Of a stretch of DNA of 64,000 nucleotides, positions 7,872 to 16,300 are shown piece after piece. Numbering within the stretch: the first letter of the stretch is position 1; every line of letters starts with the position of its first letter. Origin of the DNA: Victivallis lenta (GTDB lineage: Bacteria; Verrucomicrobiota; Lentisphaeria; Victivallales; Victivallaceae); contig NZ_VUNS01000010.1 in assembly GCF_009695545.1 (NCBI RefSeq), forward strand, positions 62,001 through 126,000, given 5' to 3'. Made by a program: the position numbers and the translations under genes. The notes below the pieces were generated by a model. The model ran no database searches and was not told the origin of the DNA. It saw nothing but the letters and a program-made list of their open reading frames with translations.

Positions 7872-8114
7872 TCAGTTCCCGCGGCGGACTGCGGAAACGC
7901 CTTCCAGATCCAGCGCGACGTGATCGAATCCGGCATCCTGAAGCACGGGAACGATGACGTCGCGCTTCATCATAACCGGAATGAAACTGTTTTCATCGGT
8001 TCTGATCCGGGCGGTTTTTCCTTCCGCCACGATTTGAATGAACCGGTTCCGCGCAAAGAGTTTCTGTATCACTGTCTTTGCCTCCTTCAGTCTTTCCGGC
8101 TGAATCCTTTCCAT
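7872..8114 (-). CDS. Small protein resembling the C-terminal part of LarE
   Basis: An 80-residue protein. The ATG at 8114 has an AAAGGAG site 9 bases before it, so the longer frame from 8135 (a GTG start) is rejected. The C-terminus (AGFDHVALDLEGVSAVRRGN) resembles the closing GF-x-YVTLDLEG segment of LarE, the ATP-dependent sulfur transferase for the nickel-pincer cofactor, and the upstream part fits LarE's C-terminal domain. The LarE nucleotide-binding N-terminal domain is absent and no larB or larC is nearby. It is therefore a stand-alone domain or a remnant. It lies 25 bases after the flavodoxin-like gene. Confidence 0.7.
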   Translation of the reverse strand: MERIQPERLKEAKTVIQKLFARNRFIQIVAEGKTARIRTDENSFIPVMMKRDVIVPVLQDAGFDHVALDLEGVSAVRRGN

Positions 8115-8139
8115 CGGAAAGCTCTCCTTTCGCACCGTT

Positions 8140-8673
8140 TCAGATCTGGAGTCCGGCGCGGTAAGCCTCTTCCCATACCGGCTGTTCCCGGACTTCGCCT
8201 TTTTCGTAAACGCCGAGTCCGCAGATCATTCCGGCTTCGACGGAGCCTTCGTAGCAGTCGAGGAAACCGCGCAGGGCTTCGATCGTCCCCTTCAGCATCT
8301 CCCGATTGGTGTCGGCCATCGTCATGATGTAGTAGTATTTCTTGTCCGTCAGGCGCGGAAAGATCGCGACAGTGCGGTCGAGCAACGCCTTGAGCTGGGC
8401 GCACATGGTGTAGAAGTAGACCGGCGTGGCCAGCACGATCACGTCCGCCGCAAGCATTTTTTCCAGAATCTCCGGCGCGTCGTCCTGTTGCGGACATTTT
8501 CCATTCCGGCAGGCGTAACAGGCGGTGCAATACCCGATCTTCTTTTCGGCGAGGCGGATTTTCTCCACCTGATGACCGGCTTTGCCGGCGCCTTCGGCGA
8601 ACCGGTCGCAAAGCAGATCGGAGTTGCCGTTCCTGCGGGGACTGGAGGATAGAATCAATACTTTTTTACCCAT
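8140..8673 (-). CDS. Flavodoxin-fold NAD(P)H-dependent oxidoreductase
   Basis: A 177-residue protein of the NADPH-dependent FMN reductase family. The FMN loop SSSPRRNGNSD is near the N-terminus, followed by a cysteine-rich motif (CTACYACRNGKC) and the family segment VLATPVYFYTMCAQLKALLD. It has no signal peptide, so it is probably a cytoplasmic counterpart of the Tat-signal protein at 2637. I chose the ATG at 8673 because of a GGAG about 9 bases before it. Its promoter carries a MerR-type dyad in an 18-base spacer. Confidence 0.9.
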   Translation of the reverse strand: MGKKVLILSSSPRRNGNSDLLCDRFAEGAGKAGHQVEKIRLAEKKIGYCTACYACRNGKCPQQDDAPEILEKMLAADVIVLATPVYFYTMCAQLKALLDRTVAIFPRLTDKKYYYIMTMADTNREMLKGTIEALRGFLDCYEGSVEAGMICGLGVYEKGEVREQPVWEEAYRAGLQI

Positions 8674-8828
8674 AATGCGTTTTCTCCATTTTTTTTTGAC
8701 AGCCCCCGGTCTCCGGCCTGCACTGAGAGCCGGAAGCTGCACTGGTGCTGTTATTTCAGATTTTTTGTTTTCTTCATTACTTTCATCGTCCGTTTCAGAG
8801 GGGATGAAATTCTGTTTCTCTGCCGTTC

Positions 8829-8858
8829 AATGTAATCGTTAGAGCAACTGTAGTTCAA
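8829..8858 (-). promoter_or_regulatory. MerR-type promoter of the flavodoxin-like gene
   Basis: On the minus strand, TTGAAC (8853-8858), an 18-base spacer, TACATT (8829-8834). The spacer contains CTACAGTTGCTCTAA (8839-8853, partly overlapping the -35), matching the dyad at 6783-6797 in 12 of 15 positions. A lengthened spacer with a dyad inside is the hallmark of MerR-activated promoters. The leader to the ATG would be about 150 bases. The rest of the 8674-9060 gap is AT-rich and holds only this site and the MarR gene promoter. Confidence 0.6.
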
Positions 8859-8992
8859 CGGCAGTTTCGCAAAGAAATGAAAAAAATATGGTTCTGCGCT
8901 CAAAAAATGGTGAAAATGATTTCTGCTGAAACGGAAAAATGAAGCCGGAACGGATTTTGCGGAAATTTTTCAGGAAAAATTCGGCATCTCTC

Positions 8993-9036
8993 TTGAAATA
9001 TTTCTATATAGTAATATGTTATATGGGAGAGCATAT
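8993..9036 (+). promoter_or_regulatory. Promoter and dyad before the marR-type gene
   Basis: TTGAAA (8993-8998), 16 bases, TATGTT (9015-9020). The inverted repeat ATATG-GGAGAG-CATAT (9021-9036) covers the expected start point, a fitting place for an autorepressing MarR protein. Confidence 0.5.
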
Positions 9037-9060
9037 CAGTGAATCAAGCCGGGGACGCAT

Positions 9061-9510
9061 ATGGCGGATAGAAAAATAGGCATGCAGATCACCCTGATCA
9101 AACAGCATCTTGGCCGTTTGCTGGACAAAATGCTGTTTGATCAGGGCATTCACGAGTTCAACGGTCCGCAGGGGCGTATTCTGTATGTCTTGTGGAATCA
9201 CGACTTCATCTCCATTCAGGAGCTGGCGACGGGGACCGGTCTGGCCAATACCACGCTGACCAGTATGCTCGACCGCATGGAACAGAAACAGCTGATCCGG
9301 CGGACGCCGGACTCCAATGACCGCCGGAAGCATCTGATTGCCCTGACCCCGAAGGCGCGTTCTCTGGAGAAGGAATATCGGGCGGTGACCGACCGGATGA
9401 CTGAATTGACGTATCAGGGGTTTACCGTCGAAGAGATTACGCGGCTGGAGGAGTTTCTGGAACGGGTGCTGGATAACGTGCGCGGCGCGGAGATGAGCCG
9501 GAAGAAATGA
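9061..9510 (+). CDS. MarR-family transcriptional regulator
   Basis: A 149-residue protein with the MarR winged helix-turn-helix: SIQELATGTGLANTTLTSML for the helices, then a wing with RTPDSNDRRKHLIALT, which holds the conserved D-x-R-R motif. Helices at both ends provide the dimer interface. MarR proteins usually repress a neighbouring detoxification or redox gene and release DNA when a phenolic compound or oxidant is present. The next gene (9585) is 74 bases downstream on the same strand. Confidence 0.93.
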   Translation: MADRKIGMQITLIKQHLGRLLDKMLFDQGIHEFNGPQGRILYVLWNHDFISIQELATGTGLANTTLTSMLDRMEQKQLIRRTPDSNDRRKHLIALTPKARSLEKEYRAVTDRMTELTYQGFTVEEITRLEEFLERVLDNVRGAEMSRKK

Positions 9511-9584
9511 AACGTGGAAATTTCCGGGACGGTGCATTGCCGTGCTCCCGGTTAATATCCCAGACAATTGACAGGAGATGGAAA

Positions 9585-9932
9585 ATGAACAAGACTGAAC
9601 TCACCCGGACCGTAAAAGAGATGATTGCCGCCCCTTCCTGCTGTCAGGAGCTCAAGGCCGCCGGACAGAATTACCTGAATGCGCTCGGCACCGATGCGGA
9701 AAAAGCGGCGGCAGCGGCACTGCTGCAGGAAATCAGGGAGGATGTCTGCACGCTTGACCAGACGATTCCTTTCTTCGAATCGGAGCTCGGTGCGCAGATT
9801 TTCGGAGCGGAGCGCGCCGAAGCCATGGCGGCGCACGCACGCGAAATCAAGGAGCAGGGGGCCAAGTGGTGCGATTGCCCGGCTTGCGCGGCCGGGGTGA
9901 AAATCCTCGAAAACGCTTCTGCGCTGGTCTGA
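9585..9932 (+). CDS. Small conserved protein with C-terminal Cys motif (often labelled 'Hsp90-like')
   Basis: A 115-residue, mostly helical protein. The ATG at 9585 is fixed by an AGGAG a few bases upstream. It has paired cysteines near the N-terminus (APSCCQEL), one in the middle (EDVCTLDQTI) and the motif CDCPAC at the C-terminus. Similar small proteins in Clostridia are often listed in databases as 'molecular chaperone Hsp90', but no Hsp90 ATPase domain is present and I would not use that name. The cysteines suggest metal binding or redox sensing, in line with the MarR gene before it. Confidence 0.75.
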   Translation: MNKTELTRTVKEMIAAPSCCQELKAAGQNYLNALGTDAEKAAAAALLQEIREDVCTLDQTIPFFESELGAQIFGAERAEAMAAHAREIKEQGAKWCDCPACAAGVKILENASALV

Positions 9933-10044
9933 TCTCTTTCCCGGGCAGGGGAGGGGAGCCCGGGGAGCTGCGGCAGATGTGTGCGCTCCCCGGATGCGGA
10001 AAAAGTTCTCCGGGAGCAGCCCGGGCCGAGGCTGGAAAACCGGG

Positions 10045-10068
10045 AGCCCGCCGGCTTGACGGCGGGCT
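10045..10068. terminator. Strong GC hairpin between convergent genes
   Basis: AGCCCGCCG (10045-10053), a six-base loop and CGGCGGGCT (10060-10068) form a nine-base perfect stem between the plus-strand gene ending at 9932 and the minus-strand kinase ending at 10099. There is no clear T-run on either side, so termination is likely but unproven. Confidence 0.45.
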
Positions 10069-10098
10069 TGTGAAGTCGCTCCGGCCGCCCGGCTCCTC

Positions 10099-11943
10099 CT
10101 ACCGGCGGCTGCGGAGCTGCCGAAGCATCTTCAGATCCTTGAACATCAGGACGAAGGTGGCCAGGGAGTGGTTGCAGTGACGGAGAACCCGGTTTTGCGG
10201 CTGCGCCTCCGCTTTGCCGTAGAGCCGCTGCTGCACGAAGTACTGGAAAGCGTCGCCGAATTCCCGGCGCAGGCCGTTCGGCAGGTCGTACCTGCGGCGG
10301 TTGGCTTCGAAGATTCCGCGGCCGAGCTCCCTTGCGATCCGGAGCGGCGGCACGTCCGGAGCGATGCGGAGCACGCCGCCGGAAGGACCGTTCGAAACCC
10401 AGGAGGAGCCTCCCTGTCCGCTCGGGAGCAGGTCGATCCGGTCGATCTCTTTTGTGAGGAGTCCGCGTGTTTCAAGCTGCATCATCAGCCGGTAGCTTTC
10501 CGTGATGACCGCCTCCGCCTCTCTGGTCCACTCGTCGTTCAGGCGGTTGCCGAAGTTTGACAGCAGTTTGACCGTGTGCCGGCTCCGCTGCTGCAGGACA
10601 GGCTCGTTGACCGGCGGGTCGAAGCTCAGGAAGCCGCGCTGCCGCCGGGCCCGGGGGATGCGCGGTTCCGCCGTGGAGACGGCCGTCCGCACGATATCGT
10701 TTTTTTCCGGCGCAGGGGAGGCCTCGGCCGGCGGAGCCGGTTTCGGGGCGGCGACGGCCGCCGGGACGGGCACGGATCCGGTCTGGGATTCCGGAATCGG
10801 AGCGGCCGGTCTGCTCTCCGGCGGTGTCGCCGCCGGAGAAGAGAAACGGACCGCCAGTTCCGGCACCCTCTCTTTCTCCGCTTCTTCCTGCGGCGGCAAC
10901 TCCGTTGCCGCCGGTTCCGGCGGAAGTTCCAGCGGAGTCGGCTCGAACCGCATCATGCGGAGCGCCAGCAGGACCGCGGCCGCAAGGCCGGCCGCCAGAA
11001 GGATTCCGCCGACCCAGAAAAGAAAAACGCGCCGGTGCCGTTTGCGCCGGAACTCCGGCGGCTCAAGTTCCCGCAGGGTGACCGGCGGCCGGTTCTGCAG
11101 CCCCTCCAGCAGCGTGGCGAGAAAGTCGCGCACTTCAAGCCAGCTCCCCGGCCGGTTGGCCGGATTCTTGTCGATCAGTTTTTCGACGAAGGCGACCAGC
11201 GCCGGATCAAGGTCCGGATTGCGCTCCGCCAGCGGCCGGGGGAGGCTGAAAAGGTGTTGTTCAAGAACCTTCTGCGGACTGCCGACGAACGGCGGAGAAC
11301 CGCAGAGCAGCTCGTACAGCATGATGCCGAAGCTGTAAAGGTCGCTCCTGACACCGACGTCGGCGGTTTCGCCCCGGATTACTTCGGGGGCCGCGTAAAG
11401 CGGCGTCGCCATGATGTCGTCGCCGGTGTTGCTGCCGCTGACCCGGGCCAGCCCGAGGTCGGTCAGTTTCAGCTCGCCGGTCTCCTCGGAGATCAGCAGA
11501 TTGCCGGGCTTGATGTCGCCGTGGGTCATCTTGTGGACGGTCCATGCGTAATCAAGCGCCTCGGCCAGTTCGATCGAAAGCCGGAAGATGAGTTCGAAGG
11601 TCAGCAGCTCCGGCGAATTGCGGCGCACATCCTCAAGCGACGGCCCGATCACGAGCTCCATTGCAAAATAGTAATATCCCTCCGGCGTCGCTCCGGCATC
11701 GTAGGCCTGAACGATGTACGGGTGGTCGAGCCGCGCGGCAAGCCGGGCTTCCCGCAGGAAGCTCTCCACATAACCGGGCTCGGCCGCCAGCTCCGGCAGC
11801 AGGATTTTGAAGGCGACCTGGCGGCCGAGCGACTGCTGCTCGGCCAGGTAGACCACGCCGTTGTTGCCCCGGCCGAGCTCGGACTCGACACGGTAACCGG
11901 CCAGGATGGTTCCCGGCGGGATCTGTACGCATTCCAACGGCAT
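10099..11943 (-). CDS. Membrane-anchored Hanks-type serine/threonine protein kinase
   Basis: A 614-residue protein. The kinase domain (about residues 14-275) shows the Gly-rich loop GRGNNG (25-29), the ATP-binding Lys46 (VAFK), the catalytic loop HGDIKPGNLL (141-150, Asp143, Asn148) and the magnesium loop Asp162-Leu-Gly. HRD is changed to HGD and DFG to DLG. A Pro-rich linker and one membrane helix (about 305-328) lead to a Pro/Ala-rich segment and an extracytoplasmic C-terminal domain of about 170 residues that I do not recognise. The HGD change may lower activation-loop control. It is the last gene of a three-gene operon, 16 bases after the zinc-ribbon gene. Confidence 0.93.
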   Translation of the reverse strand: MPLECVQIPPGTILAGYRVESELGRGNNGVVYLAEQQSLGRQVAFKILLPELAAEPGYVESFLREARLAARLDHPYIVQAYDAGATPEGYYYFAMELVIGPSLEDVRRNSPELLTFELIFRLSIELAEALDYAWTVHKMTHGDIKPGNLLISEETGELKLTDLGLARVSGSNTGDDIMATPLYAAPEVIRGETADVGVRSDLYSFGIMLYELLCGSPPFVGSPQKVLEQHLFSLPRPLAERNPDLDPALVAFVEKLIDKNPANRPGSWLEVRDFLATLLEGLQNRPPVTLRELEPPEFRRKRHRRVFLFWVGGILLAAGLAAAVLLALRMMRFEPTPLELPPEPAATELPPQEEAEKERVPELAVRFSSPAATPPESRPAAPIPESQTGSVPVPAAVAAPKPAPPAEASPAPEKNDIVRTAVSTAEPRIPRARRQRGFLSFDPPVNEPVLQQRSRHTVKLLSNFGNRLNDEWTREAEAVITESYRLMMQLETRGLLTKEIDRIDLLPSGQGGSSWVSNGPSGGVLRIAPDVPPLRIARELGRGIFEANRRRYDLPNGLRREFGDAFQYFVQQRLYGKAEAQPQNRVLRHCNHSLATFVLMFKDLKMLRQLRSRR

Positions 11944-11959
11944 GGCTGTTGTGTTTCCG

Positions 11960-12976
11960 TCAGCGCGCGGCGGCGGCTTTCAGGCGCTCAAGCTCCGCTC
12001 CCTGCCGGTCGATGTCGGCAATGAGCTGTTTGAGGTTCTCCTTCATGCTCCGGACCGCGAGCTGGGTGTTGACCCGTTTCGTCGTTCCCTTGCAGTAGAA
12101 GCATTCCCGCTTGCCGGTGCCTTTGCAGGCCGCGCACTGGCCGGAACCGTCGCAGCGCGTGCAGGGCTGATCGACCGATTCGAACTTCTTGCCGACGAGC
12201 TTCGTGGCTTTCATGACTCCGGTACCGTTGCAGGACGGGCATTTGCCGGGATTGCGGACGCAGCTCTGGCACGGGACCGTACCCTGCCTGCCGCACTCTT
12301 CGCACGGCTCTTCGGTGCCGGCCCGGACCTTCTCCTTGTCGGCCGCCAGGGCAAGCGTGGAATCCGCGAGATCCTGCGCCTTCAGGGCGATCGCGGCGGC
12401 ATAGACCGCGGCGATCCGGGTTTCCTCGGAACCGGCGAGCCCGACCGGGAGTCTGAAGTCGGCCACGGCGCCGATGTCGGCAGGCACGAGAGCCGGAGCA
12501 TTCACGATCCGGGCGGCGACGGCTTTGAGCTCATTGAGCTGATCCTGATCCTTCTGCATGCGCCGGAGCGTTTCGGCCCATGCGTCGGCAAGTTTCTTCT
12601 GGTTTTCTTCGGTCGCATACGGCTTCCAGGCGGTGTTCTCCTTCAGCGCGGCGGTGAAGGCTTCGAGCGTGCGGTAGTCGGTCGCGGCGGTCGCTTCGTC
12701 GATGGCGACCTTGATCATCTCGTCGGCGAGCCGTCTGGCGTCGGCGAGGTTCGCGGCCTGCGGATGCTGTTCGATCGCGGCCGCGAGCGCGGTGACGCCG
12801 TCCGCGTTGATCGATGCCGCGGCGACGTCCATCTTCCGTTCGAGCTCCATCGTGTCCGGAATTCTCATGCCGATCATGGCGGCGGCCCCGAGCACGGCGA
12901 GGACGACAAGGACAATGATAATGGCGGAAAGCGGATTTTTCTTCTTCTCCGCTGGCTGATTCGTCTGCTTGTTCAT
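11960..12976 (-). CDS. Membrane protein with DnaJ-type zinc-ribbon repeats
   Basis: A 338-residue protein. One membrane helix near the N-terminus (LSAIIIVLVVLAVLGAAAMI) is followed by a long helical region. Near residues 215-290 there is a cysteine-rich zone with several C-x-x-C-x-G-x-G-like units (CEECGRQG, CPSCNGTG, CTRCDGSG, CAACKGTG, CFYCKGT). This resembles the zinc-finger region of DnaJ, which binds unfolded protein or partners, but no J domain or DnaJ C-terminal domain is seen. It sits between the kinase and a small secreted protein, so it may be a kinase substrate or scaffold. Confidence 0.8.
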   Translation of the reverse strand: MNKQTNQPAEKKKNPLSAIIIVLVVLAVLGAAAMIGMRIPDTMELERKMDVAAASINADGVTALAAAIEQHPQAANLADARRLADEMIKVAIDEATAATDYRTLEAFTAALKENTAWKPYATEENQKKLADAWAETLRRMQKDQDQLNELKAVAARIVNAPALVPADIGAVADFRLPVGLAGSEETRIAAVYAAAIALKAQDLADSTLALAADKEKVRAGTEEPCEECGRQGTVPCQSCVRNPGKCPSCNGTGVMKATKLVGKKFESVDQPCTRCDGSGQCAACKGTGKRECFYCKGTTKRVNTQLAVRSMKENLKQLIADIDRQGAELERLKAAAAR

Positions 12977-12988
12977 GATCCGGATTCC

Positions 12989-13228
12989 TTACTTATTGCT
13001 GCCGGTGTAGTAGCGGATGCAGGCCGAAAGCGCGCGGGTGAACCGGCCCGCTTCGGGGTCGTTCTCCTCCCGGGCCAGCATGCTGCGGCCGTGCGTGGTC
13101 TTTTTCAGCACTTCGGCCGGGACGGTTTCGGCTTTCGGCTGTTCGGCCGGAGCCGCTTCTCCGGCGACGGCCGGAATTGCCGCCAGCGCGGCTGCGCACA
13201 ATAAACTCAGGCAAATCTGTTTTTTCAT
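12989..13228 (-). CDS. Small secreted protein of unknown function
   Basis: A 79-residue protein with a clear Sec signal (MKKQICLSLLCAAALAAIPA, cleavage near residue 22). The mature part is short and Ala/Glu-rich and ends in RFTRALSACIRYYTGSNK. I place the start at 13228 because of a GGAGG about 11 bases before it. It is the first gene of the operon with the zinc-ribbon protein and the kinase, with gaps of 12 and 16 bases. It may be a ligand or partner of the kinase's outer domain, but this is only an inference. Confidence 0.7.
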   Translation of the reverse strand: MKKQICLSLLCAAALAAIPAVAGEAAPAEQPKAETVPAEVLKKTTHGRSMLAREENDPEAGRFTRALSACIRYYTGSNK

Positions 13229-13302
13229 ATCGACAGGTTCCTCCATATGGTATGGAAGTAATCTAGCATGGTGTCGCCGATTTTGCAAATTCCGGGACTG
13301 AT

Positions 13303-13332
13303 AAAAAAAGCCGCCCGCGGCAGACGGGCGGC
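13303..13332 (-). terminator. Rho-independent terminator after the GH2 gene
   Basis: On the minus strand, GCCGCCCG, a seven-base loop, CGGGCGGC, then a run of seven T. It lies about 20 bases after the GH2 stop codon. Confidence 0.85.
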
Positions 13333-13351
13333 CCGGAACTGTGCGGAGCGG

Positions 13352-16300
13352 TTATTCCAGTTCGATGCCGGTGATCTGGAATGTGATCGCCGGGCGCGGA
13401 TACCGGAAGCGGCGGTTGCTGCCGTTGTAAAGGAAGAATTCGCCGCGCAGCTGTCTGCCCTTCATCTTGTCGAGGCCCATCTGCGGGAGCGGAATGCGGA
13501 TTTTCCGCCACTCCGGCCCGTCGCCGCCGACCGTGACCGACTTGCGGAGCGCGCTTTCCCAATCCTTTTCGGCCACGGCGAGGTCGAGCGCGCCCGCCGT
13601 CGGCGTTTTGAGCCAGAAGGTCAGGTAATGATATTCGCGGCCGTCCCACGGGGAGGGATCGAATTTCACGAAGGTGTAGGGAGCCTCCTGCCCGGATGCC
13701 TTCGGGAAGGTGATTTCCCGCACCCGGCCGGTCGAACCGTCGGGAAGCACGGCCGTTTTATCCGACTGTACCGGCAGGGGAGCGCCTTTGACCGTATTGC
13801 CGCCTTTGCTCCAGACGCCCGGCTTCGCCGCCGTGTCGATCGCGAGCGGCGCGGGATTCGCTCTCTCCCCGGTTGCGGCGATGAGAACCGGCACCGGCGT
13901 TTTGCTCGGGTCGAAGTTGATCGTGTTCGCGTCGGGACAGGAGGCGGAGAGGAAGTCCATCGTTTTGATCTCCTTCTCCGGAAACGGGTTTTCCCACGCG
14001 GCGACATAAGTGCCGACCTCCTTCGACAGATTCGGGCGCAGAATGCCCGGCATCGCGTTGGAGAGATAGCCGCAGTTCCACCAGTCTCCGATGTTGACGC
14101 CCGGAATCAGCGGATAGTCGACGGTGCTTCCGTCCGCATAGTGCATGCGGTAGCGGCCCGCTTCGGCGCCGTCCCATGCGGCGGTGTGCAGGAAGAAGAG
14201 GCGGCTGAATCTGCCGTTGACCGGGATGCCGCGCGCCGCGTCCGGGAAATTCGGGCGTTCGGTGCCGCGGAGGACGATGCAGCTTTTGCCGCCGTTCTTC
14301 GCCGGATCGATGATTTCGAACAGCACGCCGGCGGCCTTCTGCCGGCCGAGCGGCATGTTGCGGAAGTCGTTGCTGCCCTGATCGGTCCAGCCGCCCTTGC
14401 CGTCGTTGTCGGCTTCGTCGGTGAAGCTGCGGTTCGCATGTCCGGTCAGGTCGAGCGGAACGAGGTTCTTTTCGACTGCCGGAAAACTGCCGTCCTGATT
14501 GGCCGCGAGCGGCTCGATTTTGTCGAAACGTCCGGTTCCGAGCACGTATTCGAGCACGTTGCGCAGGTAGGTCGATGCCGAGCTCTCCTTGCCCCAGAGC
14601 GCGATCGCGTTGAGCTGCGTCCAGAAGATGGCGCCCTTGCCGACGGCCGCTTCGAGGATCGCGGTCTCGATGCTGCGTCCGCCGAGCATCGGCCCCTTGA
14701 CGGCCAGCGCATTGACCGAGAACGGCGCGATGCCGCCCGAGATCACGAAGCCGTCCTTTGCCCCGCTCCAGGTGTCGAAATTCTTCTGAGAGAGCCCTTT
14801 GAATACCGGATGGGCCGGGTGGACGAGGTCGACGAACGTGTTGCTGCTCGTCAGGACGGCCATATCGTTGACGGCAGGGCCGGTGACGTAGCTTTGTTCC
14901 AGCACGAGCAGCGTTCCGCCCTGCCGCACCCAGTCGAAGAGGGCCTTGCGGTCGATTTTCATCGGTTCGGCGTTTTCTTCCGCCGCCGGGATGATTGCGA
15001 CATCCGCCTTGCCGGGTGACGCGCTGCCGGGGACGATTGCGAAGGGGATTCCCAGCTGTTTCAGGACCGCCCCGGTCCGGCCGGCGTCTTCGCGGCTGCC
15101 CGTGTCGAGGACGACGACCCGTTTGGCGGTCCTGACCGGAACCGTCAGGATCGCCGGGTCCTGCACGAAACAGTCGTAGAAGTTCCGGCTGATCTCTCTG
15201 CCGTTCACTTTCAGCACGAGACGGAGCTGAGCGTCGCCGCGGACGCCGTCCGGCACCCGGAAGCGGACCGGCGCGGTCGCGACCCTGAACGGTTCTGCGG
15301 CCGGCGTCGGGAAGGTTCCGGCCGGAAGCTCCCGCCCGTCGGCGGTGACGCAGGTCAGTTCGGCCGTTCCGGCCGGCACCGGCCGGTCCGTGCTGTCGGC
15401 GATGTAGAGCGTGAAGTCGTTCTCGCGGCCGGAAAAGAGCCCGCGCGGCATGATCGACTGCTCATCGCGCAGGCCGACCAGAACCGGCTGATTCCAGAGG
15501 GTCGCGGCCTTGAGCCGGTAGCCGTGGAACCACGGCGCGAAGCCGTCGATCCGCTCATCCTGGCGCATGAGTTCGAGCAGCCGTTTGCCGTAAACCTCCT
15601 TGGCGTAATCCATTGAACCGGGCTGCAGCGCTTTGGCCAGGCCGATCGTGCCGGAGTAGCCGATTCCGTTCGGCTCGCCCCAGCTGGTCGGTTTGGCGGC
15701 GTATTTCGCATACTGTTTCATGTCGTTCGGCCGGAAGCTCCGGTCGGTCATGCCGCCCCAGGAGAAGCCGACGCACTCCCAGATGATGTACGGCATCGGG
15801 AGCCGGCTGCCGTCGATCTTGTAATCCCGGAGCGAGCCGTTGTACATCGTATCGAAGTTCCGGTTCCAGATGGTCCACGGGCTGCCGCCGTTGCCGATGT
15901 AGCTGTGCAGATCGAGGAAGTCGGTCGTCCTCGGGTCGCGCCCGTAGCTGGTCCAGCTGGCGGAGCCGGAGAACGACCCGGCCGGCCGCTTCTGCTTGTC
16001 GAAGGCGCGGACGAGTTCGACCTGCCGGTCGAGCTGCCGCTGCACGGACGGGTTGTCGCGGTGCACGACCTCGTTGCCGCACGACCACAGGACGACCGAC
16101 GGATGGTTGTAGTCGCGCACGAGCCACTCTTCGAGTTCAACCGGATTGCGTTTCGAGAATTCGGGTTCGTCGATGAAATTCGTGAAGCACCAGCCCCACT
16201 CGTCGTAGATCATGAGGCCGATTTCGTCGGCATACCGGTAAAGTTCCGGCAGCGCCGGCATGTGGGCGTTGCGGATGATGTTGTATCCGAGGCTCTTGAA

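Noticed and set aside
9585-9932. Calling the small Cys-rich protein a molecular chaperone Hsp90
   Set aside because: The name is common in databases for this family, but the protein is 115 residues with no Hsp90 ATPase fold.
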